Below, piece after piece: positions 1 through 9,956 of a stretch of 31,417 bases of DNA. The DNA lies in assembly GCA_900540905.1 (NCBI GenBank), contig UQHR01000026.1, positions 1 to 31,417 on the forward strand, in the 5' to 3' direction. The DNA is from an uncultured Collinsella sp. Its GTDB lineage: Bacteria; Actinomycetota; Coriobacteriia; Coriobacteriales; Coriobacteriaceae. Within the stretch, counting starts at the first letter, position 1, and the number at the start of each line of letters is the position of its first letter. The notes beneath the pieces are model-generated. The model saw only the letters and a list, made by a program, of their open reading frames with translations, did no database searches and was not told the DNA's origin. Both the position numbers and the translations under genes were made by a program.

Positions 1-1
1 C

Positions 2-169
2 GCCGGGCCGACTCACTTCGGATCGGGCGCTACACCAACTTTCTCGACACTACCGTATGCTTTTGACCCGGCGCGATACTCAGATATTTCTGAGGCGGTT
101 GACGAAGTTTATACGCACTATGCCGCGCAAGGCGTTTCGGAAGTTTGCACATCTACGTTACGGGCTTAG
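2..169 (+). CDS. C-terminal 55 codons of an unrecognised protein, cut by the window edge
   Basis: An open frame runs from the first bases of the window to a TAG at 167-169 and must begin upstream. The 55 visible residues include a Gly/Thr/Ser/Pro-rich part followed by a probable amphipathic helix with the sequence SDISEAVDEVYTHYAAQGV, which reads like genuine protein. I do not recognise a family. The gene points the same way as the exporter downstream, from which it is separated by about 315 bases. Base composition is more AT-rich than the core genes after 6 kb, so it probably belongs to the same island. The call rests only on an open frame of plausible composition. Confidence 0.4.
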   Translation, partial: AGPTHFGSGATPTFSTLPYAFDPARYSDISEAVDEVYTHYAAQGVSEVCTSTLRA

Positions 170-247
170 GTTTCTTCAAGCGAGCAGGCCGGTTGCGTTA
201 TTTCGAGCGATTTTTCTAGTCTAGACGACAAAAGGCAAAGGATTTGA

Positions 248-257
248 TGGGTATAAA
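248..257 (+). promoter_or_regulatory. Possible extended -10 element (TGGGTATAAA)
   Basis: TGGGTATAAA resembles a G-rich extended -10 box like those seen before other genes in this window (near 6116, 24863, 25900 and 27301). No clear -35 box is visible 16-18 bases upstream. If used, it would give a leader of about 220 bases before the ABC exporter, containing the inverted repeat at 294-339. Confidence 0.25.
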
Positions 258-293
258 ACGCGGACGTTTGTGGGCGGATGCTCAAATCTATTG

Positions 294-339
294 TGGCAAT
301 CGGGCGGTTGAAAAAGATATTTCAACCGCCCGATTGCCA
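294..339. repeat. Perfect 20-bp inverted repeat with 6-base loop
   Basis: TGGCAATCGGGCGGTTGAAA (294-313) pairs perfectly with 320-339 around the loop AAGATA. The stem is GC-rich but neither side is followed by a real T-run (AGGTTCG to the right, ACAATAG on the other strand), so it is not a textbook intrinsic terminator. It sits 145 bases before the exporter start and 125 bases after the preceding gene. It could be a terminator for the left-hand gene, an attenuator in the exporter leader, or an operator. Confidence 0.8.
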
Positions 340-484
340 GGTTCGTCGGAGGAGATGTCCGATTCCGACTCTCTTGTAGGAAGAGCTTGAGATCGTATTG
401 GCCAAGGGCAATCTTAAAGCAGTCTCATTGGCAAATCTTCGCTCCTGTTGTGTTGAGGTGTAAGGTATCAGTGATTGATGTTTT

Positions 485-2137
485 GTGGCGGGTAGATTGG
501 GGCCTTCCTTGATTCGATGCGTTCTCTCGAGGTTCATCAGAGCAAAAGGGGCTTTCGTCTTCATTGCTATCACGGTGATTGGAACCGCTCTCTCCTATGC
601 CATGCCATACGTGAACGGGAAATTCTTAGATTTTCTTCTCGGTAACCGCAGCGAAAGAGACGCCGTACTCTTCGCGCTCCTGGTTGCGTCAATAGGAGTT
701 TTCTCCACCCTCTTTACTTATTTTGCAGGAACACTTTCCATTCGCATAACCACGAGACTTTCCTTTGATCTTCTTAGGGAGGCCGTCTTGCGTTTTGAAA
801 GAGACGATTACTTGGTGAGTCGGACCATCGATCCAGCCTATACAACGCAACGGATTATTTCCGACTCCAGCGTGGTCTCATCCTTCGTTTTGGCGAATTT
901 TATCAGTGCGCCGCTGTCCATTGTAGCCATTCCCATCGTATTGCTTATCATATGGTCAATTGATTCAACTCTCGCGGTGTTTTCCATCATTCTCCTCATC
1001 GTGTATTTCTGTGTAATTACTGGGTTGAGGAAACTTTTGTATAGGGTCACGTATGAGAAGAAAGAGGCGGACAGCGCCTTTTACGCCGCAATTGCATCGC
1101 AGCTTAATCAGATTCTCAACATTCAACTGACATCTTCGTACGGCAAGAGCGAACAAGCGCTCGACGCTGGGTTTAAGAGCTATTTTCCCAAAGTTTTGCG
1201 CTCCGGAAAGCTATCATATTCTCTGACATCGCTCGATGGTCTTTTCGCAGCGTTGTTTCAAGCGGTGATACTTGTTGTTTCCGGAGTACGAATCATTAAC
1301 GGAACTATGTCAATAGGCGAGTACACTATCATCGGTACATACTTCGCGGTTCTCTTTAAGACTTTGAAAAGTATGATGTCATTGTTCAAATCCTATCAAG
1401 ATGCCAAAGCATCATGGGATAGGACGGCTATCGCGACGAGAGAAAAGGAGAGATCGGGGTGGAATCGGACCGATTTAGCTAAACTCGATGAAATAAATGA
1501 CATTTCGGTATCTGATTTGGAATTCTCGGTTGCCCTTCCAGACGGATCTGTCCGAGAGGTCCTCGGCGGGTTTTCTTTCAAGTTTTCCGGTCCTGGTACA
1601 TATTGCATAGTTGGGGAAAACGGAAGAGGCAAGACGTCACTTCTTTACTTGATGCTCGGGCTATACTCATCGAAAGGCAAAGTAAAATACAACGGCGTGC
1701 CAATCGAAGAATGCGACTTGGATTACATACGTGCGAGAGAGATATCGTGCTGCCCACAGTCGTGCTTCGCGCCGGACGAAACGGTGAAAGAGCTGTTAGA
1801 GTATTTCGACACGCCCTTTTCTTCCTATCACCGGGGTGTAGATGGCCTACTTTCGCTGGAAAACAGCGTGAAGGAGTTGCTCGGGAAACGTTGCTCCGCG
1901 CTTTCGGGCGGTGAGCTGCGCCGAGTGTACTTATGGTCGGCGATTTCACGCAAGTCGTCAGTTTTGGTACTCGACGAGCCCACGACTGGGTTAGACGCTG
2001 TAAGCCGCGCCGAGCTTGCGGCCTATGTTAAGCGCAACAAGCAAAGCCAGCTGATCATCGTTGTCTCTCACGATGACGAGATGGTCGGCGCGGTAGAAGG
2101 GGTAGTGGATTTAGGCAGCATGTACCAGGGTAAATGA
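485..2137 (+). CDS. ABC exporter, fused permease and ATPase (likely peptide export)
   Basis: This 550-residue half-transporter has an N-terminal type-1 exporter membrane domain (about six helices between residues 20 and 305) and a C-terminal ATPase. The ATPase has Walker A GENGRGKTS (377-385), signature LSGGE (473-477), Walker B ending LVLDEP with D497/E498, and an H-loop in IIVVSHDDE. It would work as a dimer in the cytoplasmic membrane. There is no N-terminal C39 peptidase domain, so it would not cleave a leader itself. The first in-frame start is the GTG at 485, since a stop lies at 476-478. No good Shine-Dalgarno precedes it, and TTG 497 or 509 are alternatives. It converges on the radical SAM/precursor operon and is the only transporter nearby, so export of the mature peptide is the inferred role. 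Export of another compound or self-protection are alternatives. Confidence 0.85.
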   Translation: MAGRLGPSLIRCVLSRFIRAKGAFVFIAITVIGTALSYAMPYVNGKFLDFLLGNRSERDAVLFALLVASIGVFSTLFTYFAGTLSIRITTRLSFDLLREAVLRFERDDYLVSRTIDPAYTTQRIISDSSVVSSFVLANFISAPLSIVAIPIVLLIIWSIDSTLAVFSIILLIVYFCVITGLRKLLYRVTYEKKEADSAFYAAIASQLNQILNIQLTSSYGKSEQALDAGFKSYFPKVLRSGKLSYSLTSLDGLFAALFQAVILVVSGVRIINGTMSIGEYTIIGTYFAVLFKTLKSMMSLFKSYQDAKASWDRTAIATREKERSGWNRTDLAKLDEINDISVSDLEFSVALPDGSVREVLGGFSFKFSGPGTYCIVGENGRGKTSLLYLMLGLYSSKGKVKYNGVPIEECDLDYIRAREISCCPQSCFAPDETVKELLEYFDTPFSSYHRGVDGLLSLENSVKELLGKRCSALSGGELRRVYLWSAISRKSSVLVLDEPTTGLDAVSRAELAAYVKRNKQSQLIIVVSHDDEMVGAVEGVVDLGSMYQGK

Positions 2138-2261
2138 TGACAAGTGTAGTGCTACCCAACTGGCAGAGATAACAAAAAGGCGATGCAGATGCACGTAGCA
2201 TTCAGGCGGTTCGGACTCGGTGCCTTCACGCCATCGCAACGCTTTCAGATATAGTTCTCGT

Positions 2262-2508
2262 TCTCTTACTAAAGGAAACTTTAGTCTACGTCATCTTGTC
2301 GAGACAGAGGTGAAGCGAAGTGTTGCCGCGACGTATCTTATTCCAGGTGGCTCAGTATCAGCGTGAGAATCGCACCAAAGTGTACTTACGATTCTCGTGT
2401 CCCACGGACAACATGAGCTGAGCATTGAGGTTCCACCCTTTGCTGCAACTACACGGGGTTGGACGGCAATGAATATGCCGGGCCGCATACCACGCGCAGC
2501 GGGGGTCC
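2262..2508 (+). ncRNA. Candidate structured RNA upstream of IS110-like fragment (bridge-RNA-like)
   Basis: The roughly 250 bases before the transposase fragment have no convincing gene but contain ordered stems. ACTAAAG/CTTTAGT closes a GAAA tetraloop at 2268-2285. GCTCAG/CTGAGC encloses a second stem GAGAATCG/CGATTCTC with a 16-base loop (about 2350-2422). GCTGC/GCAGC encloses CGGCA/TGCCG with a 7-base loop (about 2440-2502). IS110-group elements are known to encode a bridge RNA with a 5' stem-loop and two internal-loop domains in the non-coding end upstream of the transposase. The match is in position and architecture only; no consensus was tested. If the element is dead, this is a relic. 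Confidence 0.3.
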
Positions 2509-2634
2509 ATGTCCCAGTATGTTGCCTACAGCAGCCTCGATGTCCACGCACACATCATCTCTGCCTTCGCGTTCAATCCATTTGCCGGAGAGTGCGAGGG
2601 TTGCCAGGCCGTAGAATTCGAGCCGAACAAATGA
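2509..2634 (+). pseudogene. IS110-family transposase, N-terminal fragment
   Basis: A 41-codon frame begins with ATG after GGGGGTCC and contains YVAYSSLDVHAHIISAFAF, then a Gly-Glu turn. This matches the start of IS110/IS1111 (DEDD) transposases, where the first catalytic Asp lies in a hydrophobic strand of the type Y-V-G-x-D-V-H. The frame stops at TGA 2632, whereas family members run to about 300-400 residues, and nothing downstream restores the homology in another frame. I therefore call it a decayed remnant. It lies between the exporter and the terminator of the convergent peptide operon and supports a mobile history for the region. The assignment is by motif recognition only. Confidence 0.5.
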
Positions 2635-2728
2635 AATGCGGTATCAGCGCATAGGATTAAACTGACGATTGCTTTGCACTGAGAATACGCTTGGAAAGCC
2701 GCTATGGGTGGCGGCCCGGGTTAAATAG

Positions 2729-2773
2729 AGAAGCCCGTCCGATCACTTTCATGTGGCGAACGGTCGGGCTTCT
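2729..2773 (-). terminator. Intrinsic terminator of the peptide operon (possibly bidirectional)
   Basis: AGAAGCCCGTCCG (2729-2741) pairs, with one mismatch, with CGGTCGGGCTTCT (2761-2773) across a 19-base loop. On the minus strand the stem is followed by the T-rich TTCTCTATTTAA. It lies 65 bases past the stop of the 35-residue peptide gene, where the minus-strand operon should end. Confidence 0.6.
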
Positions 2774-2837
2774 TATTCCACTTGCCAATGCTCGGCTCAT
2801 ATTGGAAGAAAGCTACGCTAATGTTTGCGTGACACTC

Positions 2838-2945
2838 CTATTTTCTCCGAAGAAAGAGTCGGATAATGAAGAATAGAATTAAAAAAGGTGCCAGATATAA
2901 CGCAAATATAAAGGCTAATCCAACGAGACCTTGCAATAATGGCAT
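2838..2945 (-). CDS. 35-residue hydrophobic membrane peptide in the RiPP operon
   Basis: An ATG at 2945 preceded by a strong Shine-Dalgarno (GGGAGGAGTT) opens a 35-codon gene ending at TAG 2838-2840. The product is almost wholly hydrophobic from residue 3 to 28 (for example GLVGLAFIFALYLAPFLILF) and ends in the basic tail RLFLRRK. This predicts one membrane-spanning helix with the C-terminus on the cytoplasmic side. It is the last gene of the minus-strand operon, 78 bases after the second precursor and just before the terminator. I do not recognise a family. Plausible roles are an immunity peptide, a small partner of the ABC exporter, or a holin-like peptide; the sequence does not decide. The ribosome-binding site makes it much more credible than a random short frame. 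Confidence 0.6.
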   Translation of the reverse strand: MPLLQGLVGLAFIFALYLAPFLILFFIIRLFLRRK

Positions 2946-3023
2946 AACTCCTCCCAGACACGAGATTTTGGTATTTGTTCCCATCTTATTCTGAATTGGA
3001 CCAAATAGTTCCTAGCCACAAAA

Positions 3024-3203
3024 CTACTCGTCAACTGGATCGCACCAATCTGCTGGCAAAACACAGCTTGATTCTTTATCGACATAGCACCAATCCGCAA
3101 CAGGGCACTCGGCGATGTCGTAAAAATTGCATATATCAACTCCAAGACAACAAGGCTCAACGGGAGGATGTTCATTTGAACCAACAGGATGGATATGCTT
3201 CAT
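3024..3203 (-). CDS. RiPP precursor peptide B (59 aa, CX3D type)
   Basis: An ATG at 3203 after GGTGAGGAGCTGTT begins a 59-residue peptide ending at TAG 3024-3026. It starts MKHIHPVGSNEHPPVEP, a presumed leader. The core has Cys at 18, 19, 25, 33, 39, 47 and 54, and all but C18 pair with a downstream Asp: C19-D23, C25-D29, C33-D37 and C54-D58 are CX3D, C39-D42 is CX2D, C47-D52 is CX4D. Cys-X3-Asp repeats are the known substrate pattern of PapB-like radical SAM enzymes, which join the Cys sulfur to the beta carbon of Asp (freyrasin, a ranthipeptide). It lies 30 bases after precursor A and aligns with it at the leader start and along the core (D-I-C-x-x-Y-D in both). A zinc-binding small protein is the main alternative. 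Confidence 0.8.
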   Translation of the reverse strand: MKHIHPVGSNEHPPVEPCCLGVDICNFYDIAECPVADWCYVDKESSCVLPADWCDPVDE

Positions 3204-3233
3204 AACAGCTCCTCACCTTAATCCAATTAGAGA

Positions 3234-3437
3234 CTACGTTTGATCAATGCCACAGTGATCTACAACGCAGATGCTGCCGCCATCCATGTCATAGTCGCAG
3301 TAATCGTATGCACCACAGCCATCTGCTTTATCATAAACAGTACAGATGTCAGTAATGCCCAAGAGGCAGTCAAAAGACATCGGCTTCACGCCTGCCTCGT
3401 CGCCACTTCCTGGATTAATCGGATGAATATGCTTCAC
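3234..3437 (-). CDS. RiPP precursor peptide A (67 aa, six Cys, CX2D/CX3D type)
   Basis: I place the start at GTG 3437, six bases after the strong Shine-Dalgarno GGGAGG. An upstream in-frame ATG would add 16 residues but has no such site and would break the alignment with precursor B. The 67 residues begin (M)KHIHPINPGSGDEAGVKP, then hold six Cys at 24, 32, 41, 47, 57 and 62. C32-D36 and C41-D45 are CX3D; C47-D50, C57-D60 and C62-D65 are CX2D; only C24 (next Asp D30) is looser. The regular Cys-Asp spacing next to a radical SAM/SPASM gene marks it as a ranthipeptide-type precursor that would carry up to five or six Cys-Asp thioethers. The gap to the maturase gene is about 170 bases. Confidence 0.82.
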   Translation of the reverse strand: MKHIHPINPGSGDEAGVKPMSFDCLLGITDICTVYDKADGCGAYDYCDYDMDGGSICVVDHCGIDQT

Positions 3438-3606
3438 GACTACCTCCCTTTGAGTGCAGAAAAACCTCAATATTGTGTATAACAAACCAAGATGTCTAGT
3501 TCACCATATTTCTAGAATGGTTTCGGCGAACGTAGCAATAAGCTTCGCAGACGGTAATCAGAAGAACGAACACCTCCACAATGGTGACAGCAATGCGCTG
3601 AACCGC

Positions 3607-4965
3607 TTATTCCGATACAGTAGCTTCTCGTTGATTTTTCTCCTGCGAAGATGAGTGGCGGGAAATAAGGTCAAAAGCCATCTCGTAGCACATTTTTCTA
3701 TATTCACATGATGCAGGGTGTAGACTCTTGGGCAAGTAGCCGTGCTCGTCTGCAGCCTCCCAGCTACAGCCCCCACCACAGAAAGACCGAGCCCAACAGT
3801 CCGTACAGTCAATTCTTTTTTCGACACCCTGACTCCAGTTTTCAATATACCTAGTTTCGTCAATTCCGGTGACGATGTTGCCCATTTTGAATCGCATCAT
3901 CCCGACAAACCTGTGACAGGGGTATACGTCCCCTTCGGGAGTCACGGAAATAAAACGCCTGCCAGCCCCGCATCCGACAAAGGCGATCCTGTTGCTCATG
4001 ATCAAATCAACTGCAGTTTTCAATGTTCTAAACAAGGGCTTTTCCCCTTGATCAATCTGTTCGAGATATTGATCCGCCAAATCTATTAGGCCCGCCCTGA
4101 TTTTGTTTAATGAGTGTTCGTCGAGTTTGATATTCTCATCGAATGAGCTCACGGGCGAGAAGTAAATCCTTCTGAAGCCCATCTCTTTAAACTGAAGATA
4201 GTCTTCAACAAGGTTACAGTTATTATTTGTTAAGGTCGCTCTTGCGCCGAAGGGGAACGACTCGGAAAAACGACGAACGTTTTTGTCGATATCGGAGAAA
4301 GAGCCGCCTCCCGTCTTGTACGGGCGCGATGCATCGTGCTTGCATCCTGTACCATCGAGACTAATCAGAACAGAAAACCCGTGCTCCTTGAAAGAATTCA
4401 CAGCAGTGTCATTCAAAAGCGTTCCGTTGGTCGTAATAGAATAGGTAAAGTTTCTATTGGGGTATATTCTTTTTGAATAGTCGACCGTTTTCCATATCAG
4501 CGGCTCGTTAATCATGGGTTCCCCACCAAAAAAGACGATCGCAAGCGTTTCGTTTTCCGATGAACTTGCGACGAGGTAGTCGACCGCCTTGAAGGCTATC
4601 TCGTCTGTCATCAGCAGAGGAGACGTTCCATAATCTCCTTTACCGGCAAAACAGTAACTACAACCAAGGTTGCATGCATGTGAAACGTGGAGTTCGATGG
4701 ATCTAAGTTTTCGAGGCGTGTCTTTTGTTAAGAAAGTCCGCTCAGACAATCGTTGATACTCATCAATGTCGTCTTCAAGTTCTGCTATGGTCGTTTGGTC
4801 GTAGCCTTTCGCAGCAAGTGACTTTGTTAGCAACTTCGAGTTGACCGTTCTTCCCGATGCTTCAAATATGCGAAGCGCATCTTCTGATGCTTGGTCAACC
4901 TGAAAGCAATTGCGAGTGACCTCATCGAAGCAGTAACGACGATCACTTACTGAGAAAAAATGCAT
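3607..4965 (-). CDS. Radical SAM/SPASM peptide maturase (thioether-forming type)
   Basis: The chosen ATG (4965) has GAGGA five to six bases upstream; an in-frame GTG at 4995 is possible but poorly placed. The 452-residue protein has an N-terminal part of about 85 residues that could bind the leader, then the radical SAM cluster motif C98-x3-C102-x2-C105 (CNLGCSYCF), a GGEP motif (FFGGEPMIN), and a C-terminal SPASM region. There, Cys in FVGCGAG, VYPCHRF, DCTDCW, SFCGGGC, ASCEYRKMC would hold two auxiliary [4Fe-4S] clusters. Enzymes of this build cleave S-adenosylmethionine and cross-link Cys in small peptides. Two Cys/Asp-rich precursors follow in the same operon. Because the cysteines pair with Asp at +3/+4, I predict PapB-like Cys-Asp thioether chemistry rather than sactipeptide alpha-carbon links. 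The family call is firm; the exact bond is inferred. Confidence 0.9.
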   Translation of the reverse strand: MHFFSVSDRRYCFDEVTRNCFQVDQASEDALRIFEASGRTVNSKLLTKSLAAKGYDQTTIAELEDDIDEYQRLSERTFLTKDTPRKLRSIELHVSHACNLGCSYCFAGKGDYGTSPLLMTDEIAFKAVDYLVASSSENETLAIVFFGGEPMINEPLIWKTVDYSKRIYPNRNFTYSITTNGTLLNDTAVNSFKEHGFSVLISLDGTGCKHDASRPYKTGGGSFSDIDKNVRRFSESFPFGARATLTNNNCNLVEDYLQFKEMGFRRIYFSPVSSFDENIKLDEHSLNKIRAGLIDLADQYLEQIDQGEKPLFRTLKTAVDLIMSNRIAFVGCGAGRRFISVTPEGDVYPCHRFVGMMRFKMGNIVTGIDETRYIENWSQGVEKRIDCTDCWARSFCGGGCSWEAADEHGYLPKSLHPASCEYRKMCYEMAFDLISRHSSSQEKNQREATVSE

Positions 4966-4995
4966 ACGTTCCTCAATTTCATGCTGGACTGGCAC

Positions 4996-5481
4996 TAACC
5001 TTGTTTATTGTTGCGCAGCTATAAAAAACCACCAGCGGGGATTCGGTGTGCGGCCCAATCGGACTCCCAAAAGGTTCTATTTGAGACTGGCAAGCTTTGT
5101 GTTGTTGGCACTTCGACAGCGCTCTTTATTCCAACATGGAGCCTCGCAGTTTGAGTCGACTTGCCTCTGGAAGGTCCGATCTTAACTTGATTTAGGATGA
5201 AAACAGATTACAGGCGCGCTCCTCTAGAAAGAAAGGAAACCAATCGCCGCCTTTCACCAGGAAAGTTTTTATAGCCCACCTCGAGCAAAATGAAAGATGC
5301 GAGAGCGATTGGGGAACAACGCGAATCTCCCCTTTTGGGTGGGAGCGAGCCTTCAGCCACCGGCGAACGACTCGCCCTGGTCAGAATCTGGAAGTGGTGC
5401 CGGGCCGCTTGGGCCTCCCCGGTGACTTCGTGGGGCTTACCTGCCTGACGTCGAGGAGTACATCCGCAAGATTCGTTCCCT
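4996..5481. other. Gene-poor stretch at the island edge
   Basis: I see no convincing gene here. The left part should hold the promoter and leader of the maturase operon (minus strand), but no clear -35/-10 pair stands out. The right part turns GC-rich. It has a short plus-strand frame ending in a run like LPDVEEYIRKIRSLCRLL around 5430-5490 that may be a decayed coding remnant. The change in composition suggests the island boundary lies between about 5200 and 5480. Confidence 0.4.
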
Positions 5482-5955
5482 ATGCCGTTTGCTCTCACGC
5501 CCGCCTTAGTTCCAAGTCGGGCGAGCCGCCGCGCTCATGCGACCCGTGGCGGCGACACGTCGACGCCGCGCTCGCTGAGCACATCTTCGGTCGCGGGCGA
5601 GCACGAGGTCGCGCCGGCGCATCCGCTGGGACTGCTGTGCGTGCAAAACGGCTACGTGGTGAGCGTCCCGCGCTGGATTCAGCCGAGTGAGGAAGGCGTT
5701 GAGATCGGCGCGCTGGCAACGGGGGAGGGCGGCATCACCGACGACGTCTCGGCCCGCCATGCCCATATCTGGTGCGACGAGTCTGGCGCATGGTTTGTCG
5801 AGGACCTGTCGTCCACTAACGGCACCGTGGTGGTAAACGGGGCCACGAGTGTGTGTATTCAAGTAGAGCCCGGCCGCTCCGCCCAGCTCAACCCCGGCGA
5901 CGAGCTCAAACTCGGCGAATCCACCACCTACGCCATCCTGCTCGGCGCCCTCTAG
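5482..5955 (+). CDS. FHA-domain protein, probably 5'-truncated
   Basis: The last 90 or so residues form a forkhead-associated domain, which binds phosphothreonine. The frame shows an I-G-A-L start, DDVSARHAHIW (the conserved S-x-R-H-A), LSSTNGTVVVNG (the conserved S-T-N-G-T-x-V-N-G) and an L-N-P-G-D-E-L-K-L-G-E end. The preceding 65 residues are low-complexity Ala/Arg/Ser/Thr-rich and look like a linker. The ATG at 5482 has no ribosome-binding site, and FHA proteins of this build normally carry another domain before such a linker. The gene therefore probably lost its 5' part where the AT-rich island joins. A short free-standing FHA protein is the alternative. The stop codon at 5953-5955 directly abuts a short dispersed repeat. 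Confidence 0.65.
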   Translation: MPFALTPALVPSRASRRAHATRGGDTSTPRSLSTSSVAGEHEVAPAHPLGLLCVQNGYVVSVPRWIQPSEEGVEIGALATGEGGITDDVSARHAHIWCDESGAWFVEDLSSTNGTVVVNGATSVCIQVEPGRSAQLNPGDELKLGESTTYAILLGAL

Positions 5956-6008
5956 CCGGCAGTTAGGGACGTTCCTTTCCTGCCGGTACTTGGGGACACT
6001 CCTTGGCG
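5956..6008. repeat. GGGACGTTC-type dispersed repeat with inverted repeat
   Basis: CCGGCAG (5956-5962) and CTGCCGG (5980-5986) flank TTAGGGACGTTCCTTT, and a degenerate second unit CTTGGGGACACTCCTT follows. The same GGGGACGTTC core recurs at 11671-11755, again touching a stop codon. The first base of the repeat is the first base after the FHA stop. Confidence 0.55.
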
Positions 6009-6088
6009 CGTCAGAGCCAGTCGCCCGGGGATGGAGGGACCATTTTGGCCCTTGGCAGTCACCTAAGGTAAACCTCTACCGCCCACCT

Positions 6089-6125
6089 ATATTTGCCGAA
6101 ATATGGCCTGACGGCGGGGTACAAT
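6089..6125 (+). promoter_or_regulatory. Candidate nifJ promoter with overlapping palindrome
   Basis: GGGGTACAAT (6116-6125) resembles an extended -10 box. Just upstream lies the palindrome ATATTT-gccg-AAATAT (6089-6104), which contains TTGCCG at a spacing of 21, too long for a normal -35. The palindrome is placed like an operator or activator site. Transcription from here would give a leader of about 270 bases before nifJ. Confidence 0.35.
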
Positions 6126-6406
6126 AAACCCGCATGCGGATTTCCGTTGCGGGCGCTTCCCATCGCCGGGGTGTGCCCGGGAGCATCCGGCATGCGGCCT
6201 TTGCGGCGCTCGGTCATGTGCAAGACGGGCGGTCGGGTCTGTGGGGCGCATCAGCTGCCCCTCGCCTCGGCATGTCTTCTCTCCACGCCACGTACCTGCT
6301 GCTGAGCCTGCCTGCCAGATGATTGGAAGCAACAGCGTAAATCCCATCACGCCAACATCCCGGCGATCGCCGGGGCCTGTATACCTATATGAGAGGAGAG
6401 GGGTAT
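6126..6406 (+). other. Long GC-rich leader of nifJ with a 16-bp palindrome
   Basis: No gene is apparent in these 280 bases. The perfect palindrome CCCGGCGATCGCCGGG occupies 6359-6374, about 20 bases before the GGAGAGGGG ribosome-binding site. As RNA it could form a hairpin close to the start; as DNA it could be a repressor site. I recognise no known riboswitch. Confidence 0.4.
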
Positions 6407-9946
<3,540 letters not shown>

Positions 9947-9956
9947 GTCTCCCACC

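Noticed and set aside
2291..2551. Minus-strand 86-codon frame with several Cys
   Set aside because: Composition is random, there is no good ribosome-binding site, and it lies over the structured region before the transposase fragment.
2915..3184. 89-codon minus-strand frame overlapping precursor B and the small peptide
   Set aside because: Out of frame with both; the short genes have strong ribosome-binding sites and conserved patterns, this one has neither.
3024..3437. SCIFF (six Cys in forty-five) precursor assignment
   Set aside because: The MK-H-I start is reminiscent of SCIFF, but the core lacks the SCIFF Cys spacing and Thr/Ser-rich context, and instead pairs Cys with Asp; two copies are also unlike SCIFF.
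3240..3482. Plus-strand 80-codon frame opposite precursor A
   Set aside because: It is the antisense of the precursor gene, with no motif or start signal.
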